Of a stretch of 64,000 nucleotides of DNA, positions 1 through 8,551 are shown piece after piece (the first letter of the stretch is position 1; every line of letters begins with the position of its first letter). This DNA comes from Rubellimicrobium sp. CFH 75288. GTDB taxonomy: Bacteria > Pseudomonadota > Alphaproteobacteria > Rhodobacterales > Rhodobacteraceae. Where the stretch lies: the NCBI RefSeq assembly GCF_009904055.1, contig NZ_WYDP01000005.1:248001-312000 (forward strand), read 5' to 3'. Made by a program: the position numbers and the translations under genes. A model generated the notes under the pieces. That model saw only the letters and a list, made by a program, of their open reading frames with translations. It was not told the DNA's origin and made no database searches.

Positions 1-384
1 TCGGGCACCGTGGCCGACGCCGCCTCGATCAAGCTGCCCAAGCGCATCCCCTATCACATCGCGATGGAGCTGCTGCTGACGGGGCGCTGGATCGACGCGC
101 AGGAGGCGCATCGCTGGGGCCTCGTGAACCGCGTGGTCCCGGCGGCCGACCTGATGGCGCAGGCCTGGGAAATGGCCCGCCTGATCGCCTCCGGCCCCCC
201 CCTCGTGATGGCCGCGATCAAGGAAGTCGTCCGCGACGCCGAGGACTCCAAGTTCCAGGACGCGCTCAACCGGATCACGAAGCGCCAGCTTCCCACCGTG
301 GACCGCCTCTACGCCTCCGAGGACATGATGGAGGGCTTCCGCGCCTTCGCCGAGAAGCGCGACCCGGTCTGGAAGGGGCGCTAG
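1..384 (+). CDS. caiD: Carnitinyl-CoA dehydratase / crotonobetainyl-CoA hydratase, C-terminal part
   Basis: This is the last 127 codons of a crotonase-fold hydratase whose start lies before the window; the frame is open from base 1 and stops at TAG 382-384. CaiD interconverts crotonobetainyl-CoA and carnitinyl-CoA in the cytoplasm during carnitine breakdown. The terminal sequence AFAEKRDPVWKGR is, as I recall it, essentially that of E. coli CaiD, and the internal TGRW..AQEAHRWGLVNRVV segment is typical of crotonases. The catalytic glutamates and oxyanion-hole region would lie upstream and cannot be checked. The adjacent methylamine and betaine genes (MttB and DMGDH-like) fit a quaternary-amine role. 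The alternative is another enoyl-CoA hydratase, but the C-terminal match makes CaiD more likely. Confidence 0.85.
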   Translation, partial: SGTVADAASIKLPKRIPYHIAMELLLTGRWIDAQEAHRWGLVNRVVPAADLMAQAWEMARLIASGPPLVMAAIKEVVRDAEDSKFQDALNRITKRQLPTVDRLYASEDMMEGFRAFAEKRDPVWKGR

Positions 385-481
385 TCTGCTGTGCTGAGTT
401 AAGCGCAACGGACATCTTTCCAGCATGCCCTTGATGTTGCTACGATGCCTTCACCGGAATGATTACGCTGGGGGCAGCAAA

Positions 482-829
482 ATGGTCGCGCAACGTGTGC
501 AAACCTTAGCTTTGCTTGCACTGGTCCTAATAGGTGGATGCGATACTGCATCAACATCATCAGATGGCTTCGTTTCAGACCAAGACGAGCTCTGTCTATT
601 AATGCGGGAAGGCGCTGCAGAGATTATGGCGAACCGACAAGCCGGTGTGCCAAAAGAAACAGTGCGCGCAGTTATGCTTGGCGGGTCTCCCGACCCATTC
701 GACCGTCTCTCTGAAGCCCAGATTGAATACGCCTACCTTCAACCTCGTGAAGCATCGCCGGAGGCCCGGGCCCGAGCAGTGGAAGAGTTTGCTGATCTTC
801 AGGAAGAAATGTGTCGGCGATCAGGCTGA
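482..829 (+). CDS. Small hypothetical lipoprotein, atypical base composition
   Basis: A 115-residue protein I do not recognise. The chosen ATG at 482 gives a short N-terminus (MVAQRVQ), a hydrophobic stretch and a lipobox LIGGC, so Cys19 would be lipid-modified and the mature protein periplasmic. The same frame is open from an ATG at 425, but that start would put 19 extra residues before the signal peptide. The mature part is polar and acidic, with two further cysteines (CLL and EEMCRR) and no family motif I know. The gene and its flanks are visibly AT-richer than everything around them (codons such as TTA, AAA, TCA and ATA are common), which suggests recent acquisition or weak selection. It sits alone between caiD and the MttB gene. 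Confidence 0.6.
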   Translation: MVAQRVQTLALLALVLIGGCDTASTSSDGFVSDQDELCLLMREGAAEIMANRQAGVPKETVRAVMLGGSPDPFDRLSEAQIEYAYLQPREASPEARARAVEEFADLQEEMCRRSG

Positions 830-872
830 GCCGAGCGACAGAGCAATACAGGTGATTTGAAGCCGAAACTGT

Positions 873-2435
873 TCAGAAATGGATCCGGAACCGCTCGCGC
901 ACGGCGCGGTCGGTGGCGGGGTCGATGACGGGGCGCCACTCGTCGAGGAGCCGGTTCTTGCGGGCGACGGCGCGGTCGAGGAGGTCGGGACGGCCCATCT
1001 CGTTCCATTCCTTGGGGCTCATGCGGTCGGCGACGGCCGGATAGACGTAGTCGGTCTGCATGAGCCTGAGCGTCTGGTCCGAGCCGAGATAGTGTCCGGG
1101 GCCGCCCAGGCAGGTCTGGCGGATGACCTCCACGCTGACGGCATCCTCCGTCACCTCGATGCCCCGCACGCAGCGCAGCACCTGCCCCAGAAGGTCGTCG
1201 CCCAGCACCATCGACTCGAGACAGAAGCCGAGGAGCGAGGCATGCATCCCCACCGCCTCGTAGACCATGTTGAGGCCCGACAGGCCCGCCAGCGTGTTGG
1301 AGATCGCCTGCTCCCACCCTGCCTGCATGTCGGGCAGCTTGGAATCCGCGATCCCCGCCGCCGCCCCGCCGGGCAGGCCGTAGAAGCGGTGCATCTGCGC
1401 GCAGCCCGCCGTGAGCAGCGCCTGCTCGCCCGAGCCGCCGGACATGGCCCCGGTGCGCAGGTCCGACACGAAGGGCCAGGTCCCGAAGATCGCCGGAAAG
1501 CCGGGGCTCATGGCGTTGACATAGACGACGCCCGCCAGGCACTCGGCCACCGCCTGCACGATGGCCGCGGCGATCGAGGCGGGGGCGGTGGCCCCGGCCT
1601 GCCCGGCCGAGAGCAGCAGGATCGGCATGCCCCCGCGGACGCACGCCTCCATCGTGCGGCACGATTCCTCGGCAAAGGTCATGGGCGGCACGACGAAGCA
1701 GTTCGAGTTCGACACGAAGGGCCGCTCGCGCCATTTGTCCTCGCCGCCGGCGATCATGTGGAGCATCTCCAGGGCGGGGGCGACATGGGCGGGATCGGAG
1801 AAGCTGGTGCCCACATGCTTGGTCGTGCCCGAGCAGCAGGCGTAGAGGGTGTTGAGATCCATCTCGAGGTTGTCGGGGATATCCCGGCAGACCATCGCGC
1901 GCTGGAAGAAGTGGATGTTGTCGAGACCCTGGGCGAGCTTGGCCGCGGCGAACAGGTCGTGCGAGGTCGAGTCGCGGTATTCGCGCTTCTCCACGTCCAC
2001 GACATGCACCGCCGCCCCGGCCGTGCCGAAATAGACCCGGCTGCCCTCCAGATGCAGGTCGTGCCGGGGGTCGCGGCCATGAAGCGTGATGCCGCGCGCG
2101 GCCACGGCGAGCATGTCCTCGACGAGCGCGCGGGGAAAGCGGATGCGCCCGTCCTCTCCCCGGACCGCGCCCGCCCCGGTCAGGATCTCCACCCCGGAGG
2201 CGGGCGCGTTCGAGAGGCCCACCTGCTCGAGCGCATCGAGGGCCGCGCGGTGGATGCGCTCCACCCCCTCGTCGGACAGGGGCCGGTAGCGCCCCCCCTC
2301 GAGGCCGGGACGGACGGGGCGCAAAGCCTCGGCCAGGGGGGCGGCACGCTCGGCCTGCCGGGCGGCGCGGCCGCCTGCGCGGCGGGCCCGGGCGGGGGCG
2401 CAGGCGGGATCGGTCGTGTCGGTTGCATCAATCAT
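873..2435 (-). CDS. Trimethylamine methyltransferase (MttB) family protein, non-pyrrolysine type
   Basis: This 520-residue protein belongs to the MttB/COG5598 superfamily, whose members move a methyl group from a quaternary or tertiary amine to a corrinoid protein. The frame is open throughout, with no in-frame amber codon at a pyrrolysine position, so it resembles the non-Pyl branch that includes the glycine betaine methyltransferase MtgB. Recognisable segments are the GRDPRHDLHLEGSRVYFGTAG region, the Ser/Gly-rich LLLSAGQAGATAPAS segment and the GGPGHYLGSDQTL region. The ATG at 2435 follows AGGAGG (2445-2450), which abuts the stop of the upstream DMGDH-like gene, so the two are probably cotranscribed. 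No corrinoid protein or reactivase is visible here. The substrate is unknown; a betaine or methylated amine is likely. Confidence 0.82.
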   Translation of the reverse strand: MIDATDTTDPACAPARARRAGGRAARQAERAAPLAEALRPVRPGLEGGRYRPLSDEGVERIHRAALDALEQVGLSNAPASGVEILTGAGAVRGEDGRIRFPRALVEDMLAVAARGITLHGRDPRHDLHLEGSRVYFGTAGAAVHVVDVEKREYRDSTSHDLFAAAKLAQGLDNIHFFQRAMVCRDIPDNLEMDLNTLYACCSGTTKHVGTSFSDPAHVAPALEMLHMIAGGEDKWRERPFVSNSNCFVVPPMTFAEESCRTMEACVRGGMPILLLSAGQAGATAPASIAAAIVQAVAECLAGVVYVNAMSPGFPAIFGTWPFVSDLRTGAMSGGSGEQALLTAGCAQMHRFYGLPGGAAAGIADSKLPDMQAGWEQAISNTLAGLSGLNMVYEAVGMHASLLGFCLESMVLGDDLLGQVLRCVRGIEVTEDAVSVEVIRQTCLGGPGHYLGSDQTLRLMQTDYVYPAVADRMSPKEWNEMGRPDLLDRAVARKNRLLDEWRPVIDPATDRAVRERFRIHF

Positions 2436-2449
2436 TCGGGGGGGCCTCC

Positions 2450-4897
2450 TCAGGCGCGCAGCCGCTCGTTGGCGGGGTCCCAGAGCGGGGTCTCGCCATG
2501 GACGGTGGCGGGCACGCGCTCGCCGAACATCTCCACCTCGAGCCGGGTGCCCGGTCGCGCGAGGTCGGCGCGCAGCGTGCCCAGCGCCACCGGCGCGCCT
2601 ACCCGATAGCCCCAGGCCGCCGAGGTGATCTCGCCCGCGACGGTCTCGCCGTCCCAGACGGTGCTCATGTAGGGGGCGTCCCAGGGACTCGGCCCCAGCG
2701 TCAGCGCGACGAAGCGTCGGGCCGGACCCCGCTGACGCTCGCGCTCGAGCGCGGCGCGGCCGCGGAAGTCGGGCTTGGACCAGTCCACGAAGCGATCGAG
2801 CGTCCCCTCGAGGACGGTGTAGTCGGTGGAGAGATCCCCCTTCCACGCGCGATAGCCCTTCTCGATGCGCAGGCTGTCGAGGGCCCACATGCCGAAGGGG
2901 CGCAATCCGTGGGGCTGTCCCGCCTCCCACACCGCGTCCCAGACGGCCGGCGTGTCGGCTGTGCGGCTGTGCACCTCCCAGCCCAGCTCGCCGGCAAAGG
3001 ACACGCGCGCCAGATGCACCGGCCGCCCCGCGAGCGTCGCCTCTCCATGCGAGAGCCAGGGCCGCGACAGGTCGGCGTCGGTCACGGCCGACAGGACCCG
3101 GCGCGAGGCGGGGCCCGTCACGATCTGGCACGACCACTCCTCCGAGACATCCCGGAGCGAGAGGCCGGGCACCAGATGCCGCCGGAGCCAGTCGCGGTCG
3201 TGGAGCCGCGCCGCGGCCGCGGTGATCAGCAGGAAGCGGTCGCCACCCAGGGCGAGAACCGACATCTCGGTGACGATGCGCCCGTCCTCGTCCGCGAAGT
3301 AGCCCAGGGAGAGGCGCCCCGGCGCAGGCAGGCGCCCCGTGATCTGGCGCGACAGCCACGCGCCCGCCCCCTCGCCCTCCAGCTCGAAGCGCGAGAAGCC
3401 CGGCAGGTCGAGGATGCCGGCTGCGTCGCGCACGGCCTCGCATTCCTCGCGCACGCGCGCCTCCCAGGGGCCGTCCCGGCGCCAGGTCTGCGTCGCCGCC
3501 TCGGAGATGTCGTCGCCGGGCCGCGCATACCACAGCGCCCGCTCCCACCCGCCGAAGGCGCCGAACTGCGCCCCCAGCGCCGCGGTGCGGTCGTGGACGG
3601 CCGAAACCCTGCAGGGTCGCCCCGCAGGCCAGGCATGGCGGGGGAAATGGATCGCGTATTCGTGGCCATAGGTCTCGCGCGCCTTGGCCAGCACGTGGTC
3701 CTGCGTCGCCCAGTCCCCGAAGCGGCGCGGGTCGCAGGACCACATGTCCCATTCGGTGCGCCCTTCGGTGATCCATTCGGCGAGGACCTTGCCCGCCCCG
3801 CCCCCCTGGCAGATGCCGAAGGTGAAGGCGCAGGCCTCGTAGGCGTCCGGCACGCCGGGCATGGGACCCAAGAGGGGGTTGCCGTCGGGTGCGTAGGGGA
3901 TGGGGCCGTTGATGACCTTCTGCAGCCCCGCGCCCTGCAGGATCGGCACCCGCGCCATCGCGTCCTCGACGATCGGGGCGATGCGGTCGATCTCGTCCGG
4001 GAAGAGCTGGAAGGAGAAGTCGTCCGGCATCTCCCCCTCGCCGTCCCGACCCGTCCAGTAGGCGCGGCAATCGGGCTCGTAGGGGCCGAGATTCATGCCG
4101 AACTTCTCCTGCCGGAGGTAGTAGGACACGTCCACGTCGCGCAGGAGCGGCAGCTTGTGCCCGACCGCGCGCGACCACTCCTCCAGCGCGGGGATGGTGT
4201 CGAACACGAGATACTGGTGACCCATCGTCACCATCGGCACGTCGCGGCCGAACCACGCGCCCACCTCGCGCGCGCGATAGCCGGCGGCGTTGACGACCTT
4301 GTCGCAGCGGATCTCGCCCTGCTCGGTCTCGACGACCCATTCCGCGCCGTCGCGCCGGGCCCCCACGGCGCGGCAGAAGCGGACGATCCGCGCGCCGCGG
4401 TCGCGCGCGCCCTTGGCCAGCGCCTGGGTGAGCTGGGCGGGGTCGATGTCGCCGTCCGAGGGATCGTGGAGCGCGCCCCGCAGGTCGTGCGTCTCGAGAA
4501 AGGGGTAGCGGTCGCGCAGCTCCTCCACCCCCACCAGCGACAGGTCCATCCCCTGCCGCCGCCCCATGCCCACGACGCGGGCGAACTCGGCCATCCGCTC
4601 CTCCGTATGGGCGAGGCGGAGCGAGCCCGTGACGTGGTAGTTCATCGGATAGCCCGTCTCGTCCCCCAGGCGGCGGTAGAGCTCGGCCGAATAGCGCTGC
4701 ATCGCCATGATCGACCACGAGGAGGAAAAGGTGGGCACGTTGCCGGCCGCGTGCCAGGTCGATCCGGCCGTCAGCTCGTTGCGCTCGAGGAGCACGCAGT
4801 CGGTCCAGCCCGCCCGCGCGAGGTGGTAGAGGGCCGACACCCCCACGACGCCGCCCCCGATGATGACCACGCGCGCGCGCGGCGGCAGATCGCCCAT
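2450..4897 (-). CDS. DMGDH/sarcosine dehydrogenase-like FAD- and folate-dependent oxidoreductase
   Basis: An 815-residue two-part flavoprotein. The N-terminal half is a D-amino-acid-oxidase-type FAD domain with GGGVVG at residues 14-19 and a WHAAG motif whose His49 matches the histidine that carries covalent FAD in dimethylglycine and sarcosine dehydrogenases. From about residue 430 it has the aminomethyltransferase (GcvT) fold, expected to bind tetrahydrofolate and capture the formaldehyde released on N-demethylation. The usual EAGLGW segment of the folate domain reads LEGTLDRF here, a noticeable divergence. I chose the ATG at 4897 because GGAGG lies about 10 bases upstream and the protein then begins just before the FAD motif; the frame is open to 4966. 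It forms an operon with the mttB-like gene 14 bases downstream. Confidence 0.85.
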   Translation of the reverse strand: MGDLPPRARVVIIGGGVVGVSALYHLARAGWTDCVLLERNELTAGSTWHAAGNVPTFSSSWSIMAMQRYSAELYRRLGDETGYPMNYHVTGSLRLAHTEERMAEFARVVGMGRRQGMDLSLVGVEELRDRYPFLETHDLRGALHDPSDGDIDPAQLTQALAKGARDRGARIVRFCRAVGARRDGAEWVVETEQGEIRCDKVVNAAGYRAREVGAWFGRDVPMVTMGHQYLVFDTIPALEEWSRAVGHKLPLLRDVDVSYYLRQEKFGMNLGPYEPDCRAYWTGRDGEGEMPDDFSFQLFPDEIDRIAPIVEDAMARVPILQGAGLQKVINGPIPYAPDGNPLLGPMPGVPDAYEACAFTFGICQGGGAGKVLAEWITEGRTEWDMWSCDPRRFGDWATQDHVLAKARETYGHEYAIHFPRHAWPAGRPCRVSAVHDRTAALGAQFGAFGGWERALWYARPGDDISEAATQTWRRDGPWEARVREECEAVRDAAGILDLPGFSRFELEGEGAGAWLSRQITGRLPAPGRLSLGYFADEDGRIVTEMSVLALGGDRFLLITAAAARLHDRDWLRRHLVPGLSLRDVSEEWSCQIVTGPASRRVLSAVTDADLSRPWLSHGEATLAGRPVHLARVSFAGELGWEVHSRTADTPAVWDAVWEAGQPHGLRPFGMWALDSLRIEKGYRAWKGDLSTDYTVLEGTLDRFVDWSKPDFRGRAALERERQRGPARRFVALTLGPSPWDAPYMSTVWDGETVAGEITSAAWGYRVGAPVALGTLRADLARPGTRLEVEMFGERVPATVHGETPLWDPANERLRA

Positions 4898-5042
4898 CGT
4901 CTCGCCCTCCCCTGCCGGGTCCGGCCCGACCATGCGGTCGCACCGGCCCACCCGTTTTCCGGGCATGATTCGCCCCGGGCCTGTTCACCATACCTGCGAA
5001 ACCTTAAGGAACGGTTGACGGAACGCGACAGGGGAGGTCGGG

Positions 5043-6647
5043 GTGGCGACGGTCGGCGAGGAGCTGGTGCGGAATCTGGCAGCGCGCGGGGTCGAGGCCG
5101 TGTTCGGCATCCCCGGCGTGCATACGATCGAACTCTATCGCGGCCTGCCTGCCTCGGGCATCCGCCACGTCACGCCGCGCCACGAGCAGGGGGCGGGCTT
5201 CATGGCCGACGGCTATGCCCGCCGCACGGGACGGCCCGGCGTGGCCCTTGTCATCACCGGGCCGGGTCTGACCAACATTCTCACCCCCATGGGACAGGCG
5301 CGCGCCGAGGGCGTGCCGATGCTCGTCCTGTCCTCCACGCTCGCGCGGCGCGATCTGGGCCGGTGGCGCGGCACGCTGCACGAACTGCCCGACCAGCGCG
5401 CGACCGTGGCGAGCGTGGCCGTGGACAGCCAGACGCTGCTGGACCCCGCGGGACTCGGCGAGGCGATCGAGCGGGCCTGGGCCATGGCGCTGGGTGCGGG
5501 CGGTCGCGCGGGACCGGCGCATCTGGAGGTGCCGCTCGACGTGCTGGCCCTGCCCGCGCCCGAGCTGGCCGCGCCGCGCTCTCCCCTGCCGCCCCCCGCC
5601 CCCGATGCCGCAACCCTGGACGAGGCGGCGCGCCGGCTGGAGGCGGCGGAACGCCCGGCGATCCTGGCCGGCGGGGGCGCGCGACGGGCCGAGGCAGCGC
5701 TGCGCGCCCTGGCCGAGGCGCTGGATGCCCCCGTGGTCCAGACGACGAACGCCCGCGGCCTGATGGCGGGGCACCCGCTGGCGGTGGCCGCCTCGCCGAG
5801 CCTCGGGCCGGTGCGGGCGCTGCTGGCCGAGGCCGATGCGGTGCTGGCGGTGGGCTGCGAATTCGGGGCGACCGATCTCGACATGTACGAGGACGGGGGC
5901 TTTCCCCCGCTGCGCGGGCTGATCCGGGTGGACCGGGACGCCGCGCGGATCGCGCGCGGGCCCGAGGCGCTTGCGCTGGTGGCGGATGCGGGCGTGGCGC
6001 TCGCGGCGCTGGGCGCCGCGCTCGGGCCGCGCCGCCGCGAGGGGACCGGCGCCGAGCGGGCCGCCCGCGCCGGCGACGGGGCGCGCGCCGCGCTCGAGCC
6101 TGCCCATGCCCGGGCCCTGACGGTCCTGGAGACCATCCGCGACACGCTGCCCCAGAGCCCGATCTTCGGCGATTCGACCGAGCCGGTCTATGCCGGCAAC
6201 CTCGTCTTCGCGGCGGGCGGGCCGGGGCTGTGGTGCAACAGCGCCACGGGTTTCGGCACGCTGGGCTGGGCGCTGCCCGCGGCGGCCGGAGCGGCCGTGG
6301 CGGACCCGTCCCGGCCGGTCGTGGCCCTGGCGGGGGATGGCGGGCTGCAGTTCACGCTGGCCGAGCTCGGCGTGCTGGCGGACGAGCGGCTGCCGGTGAT
6401 CGTGGTGGTCTGGAACAATCACGGCTACCGCGAGATCGAGACGGCCATGCGCGGCGCCGGGGCCGAGCCCGTGGGAGTCACGCCCGGTGCGCCCGATTTC
6501 GTGGCCGTGGCTGCCGCCTATGGCCTGCGGGCCGAGCGCGTCGAGGACCCCGCCGCCCTGCCCGGACGGCTGCGCGCGGCGGCCGAAGCGGGGGGGCCGG
6601 CCCTTCTGGAGATTCCGGCCGCCGCGATCCACGGAAGCCGGGGTTAG
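5043..6647 (+). CDS. aruI: ThDP-dependent decarboxylase, 5-guanidino-2-oxopentanoate decarboxylase type
   Basis: A 534-residue thiamine diphosphate enzyme of the acetolactate synthase superfamily. The N-terminal VFGIPGVHTIELYRG and RHEQGAGFMADGYAR segments contain the catalytic Glu (HEQGA), and the C-terminal GDGGLQ...NNHGY is the ThDP/Mg-binding motif. The overall pattern resembles AruI-type enzymes, which decarboxylate 2-ketoarginine to 4-guanidinobutanal in the arginine transaminase pathway. The start is GTG at 5043, with AGGGGAGG just upstream. The gene diverges from the DMGDH-like gene across about 145 bases and ends four bases into the next convergent gene, sharing its stop region. No transaminase or guanidinobutyrase gene is nearby, so the substrate assignment rests on family resemblance; a generic acetolactate-synthase-like enzyme remains possible. 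Confidence 0.72.
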   Translation: MATVGEELVRNLAARGVEAVFGIPGVHTIELYRGLPASGIRHVTPRHEQGAGFMADGYARRTGRPGVALVITGPGLTNILTPMGQARAEGVPMLVLSSTLARRDLGRWRGTLHELPDQRATVASVAVDSQTLLDPAGLGEAIERAWAMALGAGGRAGPAHLEVPLDVLALPAPELAAPRSPLPPPAPDAATLDEAARRLEAAERPAILAGGGARRAEAALRALAEALDAPVVQTTNARGLMAGHPLAVAASPSLGPVRALLAEADAVLAVGCEFGATDLDMYEDGGFPPLRGLIRVDRDAARIARGPEALALVADAGVALAALGAALGPRRREGTGAERAARAGDGARAALEPAHARALTVLETIRDTLPQSPIFGDSTEPVYAGNLVFAAGGPGLWCNSATGFGTLGWALPAAAGAAVADPSRPVVALAGDGGLQFTLAELGVLADERLPVIVVVWNNHGYREIETAMRGAGAEPVGVTPGAPDFVAVAAAYGLRAERVEDPAALPGRLRAAAEAGGPALLEIPAAAIHGSRG

Positions 6648-7447
6648 TCCCCCACGCGGTCCGGGCGGCGGAAGGTCTCGCCCAGGTAGCGGCGGCGGAA
6701 CGGGTCGCTGTCGATGAAGGACAGGACCTGCACGGCGCCCTCGCCGCTGTCGGGATCGATGATGAAGCCGTCGTCCCGGGCGCGCCGCACGAAGGCGTCG
6801 ATCGCGGCGGCGGTGGCCTCGTCCCAGACGCCGTCCACGGCGCCCCGGTGGAACCCGGCCTGCGCCAGACGGCCCTCGATGGCCTGCCGCCGCCAGTCGG
6901 GCAGGGCGAGGAACGCGCGCGCCACGGGCGACAGGACCGGCGCCGCGCCCAGCCCGGCCGGGCGAGCGGGGGGGCGCAGGGCCGAGGCCGGCGCGGCCGC
7001 GGCAGGCTGGACGCGCGGCGCGAGCGGCTGCCCGCCGATCTCCAGCCCCTCGGGGGGAAGGGGGGCCAGCCCTCCCGGCAGGACGGCCAGGGGGCCCGGA
7101 GCAGGAGGCTCGGGCGCGTCGGGCTCGGGATCGGCTAGGCCCAGGAACATGCCCAGCGCCACCGTCAGCCGCTCGGCGATGCAGTCGGGATCGGCGCCGC
7201 AGGCCTCGCGCCGGGCGAGCTGCTCGTCGGCCACCGAACGGGCGGCGGAGCGGCCGATTCGCGCGGCGGCTGCCTCATAGGCCTCGACCATGCGCCGCTC
7301 GATCCGGGACAGTTCGGCCGAGGCGCAGATCGCCTGTTCGGTCGCGCTGCGCGCCAGGCGACAGTCGAAGGACGGCCCCTCCTGTGCGGCAGCGGGAGCG
7401 ACCAGAGCGGCGGCAAGGCCGAGACACGAAACGAGGCGACGGATCAT
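6644..7447 (-). CDS. Secreted LprI-like / peptidoglycan-binding-like protein
   Basis: A 267-residue exported protein with a clear signal peptide (hydrophobic core GLAAALVAPAAA, cleavage probably after AAA-QE). Residues about 25-95 have the spaced Cys and FDC..A.S.TEQAIC pattern seen in LprI/DUF1311-type modules (lysozyme-inhibitor-like). A Pro/Ala-rich linker of about 80 residues follows. The C-terminal part (IEGRLAQAGFHRGAVDGVWDE and following) resembles a PG_binding_1 repeat, so the protein probably sits at the cell wall. The stop codon overlaps that of aruI by four bases, tail to tail. Its specific function is unknown and both domain calls come from pattern recognition only. Confidence 0.62.
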   Translation of the reverse strand: MIRRLVSCLGLAAALVAPAAAQEGPSFDCRLARSATEQAICASAELSRIERRMVEAYEAAAARIGRSAARSVADEQLARREACGADPDCIAERLTVALGMFLGLADPEPDAPEPPAPGPLAVLPGGLAPLPPEGLEIGGQPLAPRVQPAAAAPASALRPPARPAGLGAAPVLSPVARAFLALPDWRRQAIEGRLAQAGFHRGAVDGVWDEATAAAIDAFVRRARDDGFIIDPDSGEGAVQVLSFIDSDPFRRRYLGETFRRPDRVGD

Positions 7448-7555
7448 CGGGCGGCGGTTCGGCTGCAGGCAGGCGGCGGGGCGTCATCCGCCTTAGCCCA
7501 GCGTTCTGCGGGTGACAACGGAACCCGGCGCCGCCGCCGGGCGCTGGGCTGCGCC

Positions 7556-8545
7556 ATGCCGATCGCCCCGCCCGCCCCGGACGCCTCGCCCACCCCCGCC
7601 CTCGGGCCGAACCGCCGTGCGGCCCGGATCGCCCGGCGGCTGGCGGCCGAGGCCGGCCGGCTCGGCGTCGGCGTCCGCCGGGGCGGGGAGGGACCGCTGA
7701 TCGTCGATTGCGGCCACCGCCACCGCGGCGGTCTGGAGGCCGGTCTGCGGCTGGCGCAGGCCAGCCTCGGAGGGCTGGCCGAGGTGGCGCTGGTGCCCAT
7801 GCCGGAGGGGCCGCTGCCCTGGGGGGTGACGGTGCGCACGGCCTGGCCGGTCGCCGCCTGCCTCGGCTGCCAGTATGCGGGCTGGAGCTTCGAGTCCGCG
7901 GACGGCCCGCTTCTCGGATCGGGACCCGCCCGCACGCTGGCCCGGCCCGACCCGGTGGCGGACGAGTTCGCGCCGCGCGAGCGGGAAGGCGAGGCCGTGC
8001 TGGTGGTCGAGGGGCCTGTCCCGCCCCCGGCCGCCCTGGCGCGGGAGGCGGCCGGGGCCTGCGGCGTGGCACCGGACCGGCTCGCGCTGCTGCATGCGCC
8101 GACGGGCAGCCTGGCGGGGGCGGTGCAGGTCGCCGCGCGCGCGCTCGAATGCGCGATGGCGCGGCTGCGGGGCCTCGGGTTCGATCCCCGTCTTGTCCGG
8201 GAAGGGGCCGCGCTGGCCGGTCTGGCCGCGCCCCATCCCGACCCGGTGGCGGCGATGGGGCGCAGCAACGACGCGATCCTCTACGGCGCGCGCGTCCATC
8301 TCTGGACCGAGGCCCCCCAGGAGGAGGCGCGACGGCTGGCCGAGGCGCTGCCCTCCTGCCGGTCGCCCGAATGGGGACGGCCCTTCGCCGAGGCCTTTGC
8401 GGCCGCGGGGGGCGCCTTCGCGTCCATCGAGCCGGGTCTGTTCGCGCCCGCCCTCGTGCGCGTCACCGCGCTCGGGACCGGGCGGAGCTTCGAGTCCGGC
8501 CGGACCCTGCCCGTCCGTCTGCGGGCGGCGGCCGGGCTGGGCTGA
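7556..8545 (+). CDS. mch: Methenyltetrahydromethanopterin cyclohydrolase
   Basis: A 329-residue protein matching Mch, which hydrolyses 5,10-methenyl-H4MPT to 5-formyl-H4MPT in formaldehyde oxidation. Diagnostic stretches are AACLGCQYAGWSFE, the GSGPARTL loop, and GRSNDAILYGARVHLW near residue 240, corresponding to the conserved substrate pocket and the SSNDAIxYG-type motif. Length agrees with the family (about 315-330). The first 15-20 residues are Pro/Ala-rich and the start is uncertain; ATG 7556 is the first in frame. No other H4MPT pathway gene (fae, mtdB, fhcABCD or methanofuran/H4MPT synthesis genes) is visible in the window, so it is isolated here. It diverges from the LprI-like gene across about 110 bases. 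Confidence 0.85.
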   Translation: MPIAPPAPDASPTPALGPNRRAARIARRLAAEAGRLGVGVRRGGEGPLIVDCGHRHRGGLEAGLRLAQASLGGLAEVALVPMPEGPLPWGVTVRTAWPVAACLGCQYAGWSFESADGPLLGSGPARTLARPDPVADEFAPREREGEAVLVVEGPVPPPAALAREAAGACGVAPDRLALLHAPTGSLAGAVQVAARALECAMARLRGLGFDPRLVREGAALAGLAAPHPDPVAAMGRSNDAILYGARVHLWTEAPQEEARRLAEALPSCRSPEWGRPFAEAFAAAGGAFASIEPGLFAPALVRVTALGTGRSFESGRTLPVRLRAAAGLG

Positions 8546-8551
8546 GCCGGC

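Noticed and set aside
873-4991. A single 1372-codon minus-strand frame covering both the MttB-like gene and the complement frame of the DMGDH-like gene
   Set aside because: The MttB part is real, but the upstream portion is low-complexity Arg/Ala/Gly text in a shadow frame of the DMGDH-like gene. A start with AGGAGG at 2435 fits the family.
4898-5042. TTGACG near 5015 as a -35 box for the AruI-like gene
   Set aside because: It lies within about 25 bases of the GTG start and overlaps the ribosome site, leaving no room for a -10 box and leader.
2423-7138. A 1571-codon plus-strand frame
   Set aside because: It is antisense or out of frame to the DMGDH-like and AruI-like genes, with no family motifs and skewed Arg/Pro/Gly content, a typical shadow of high-GC coding.
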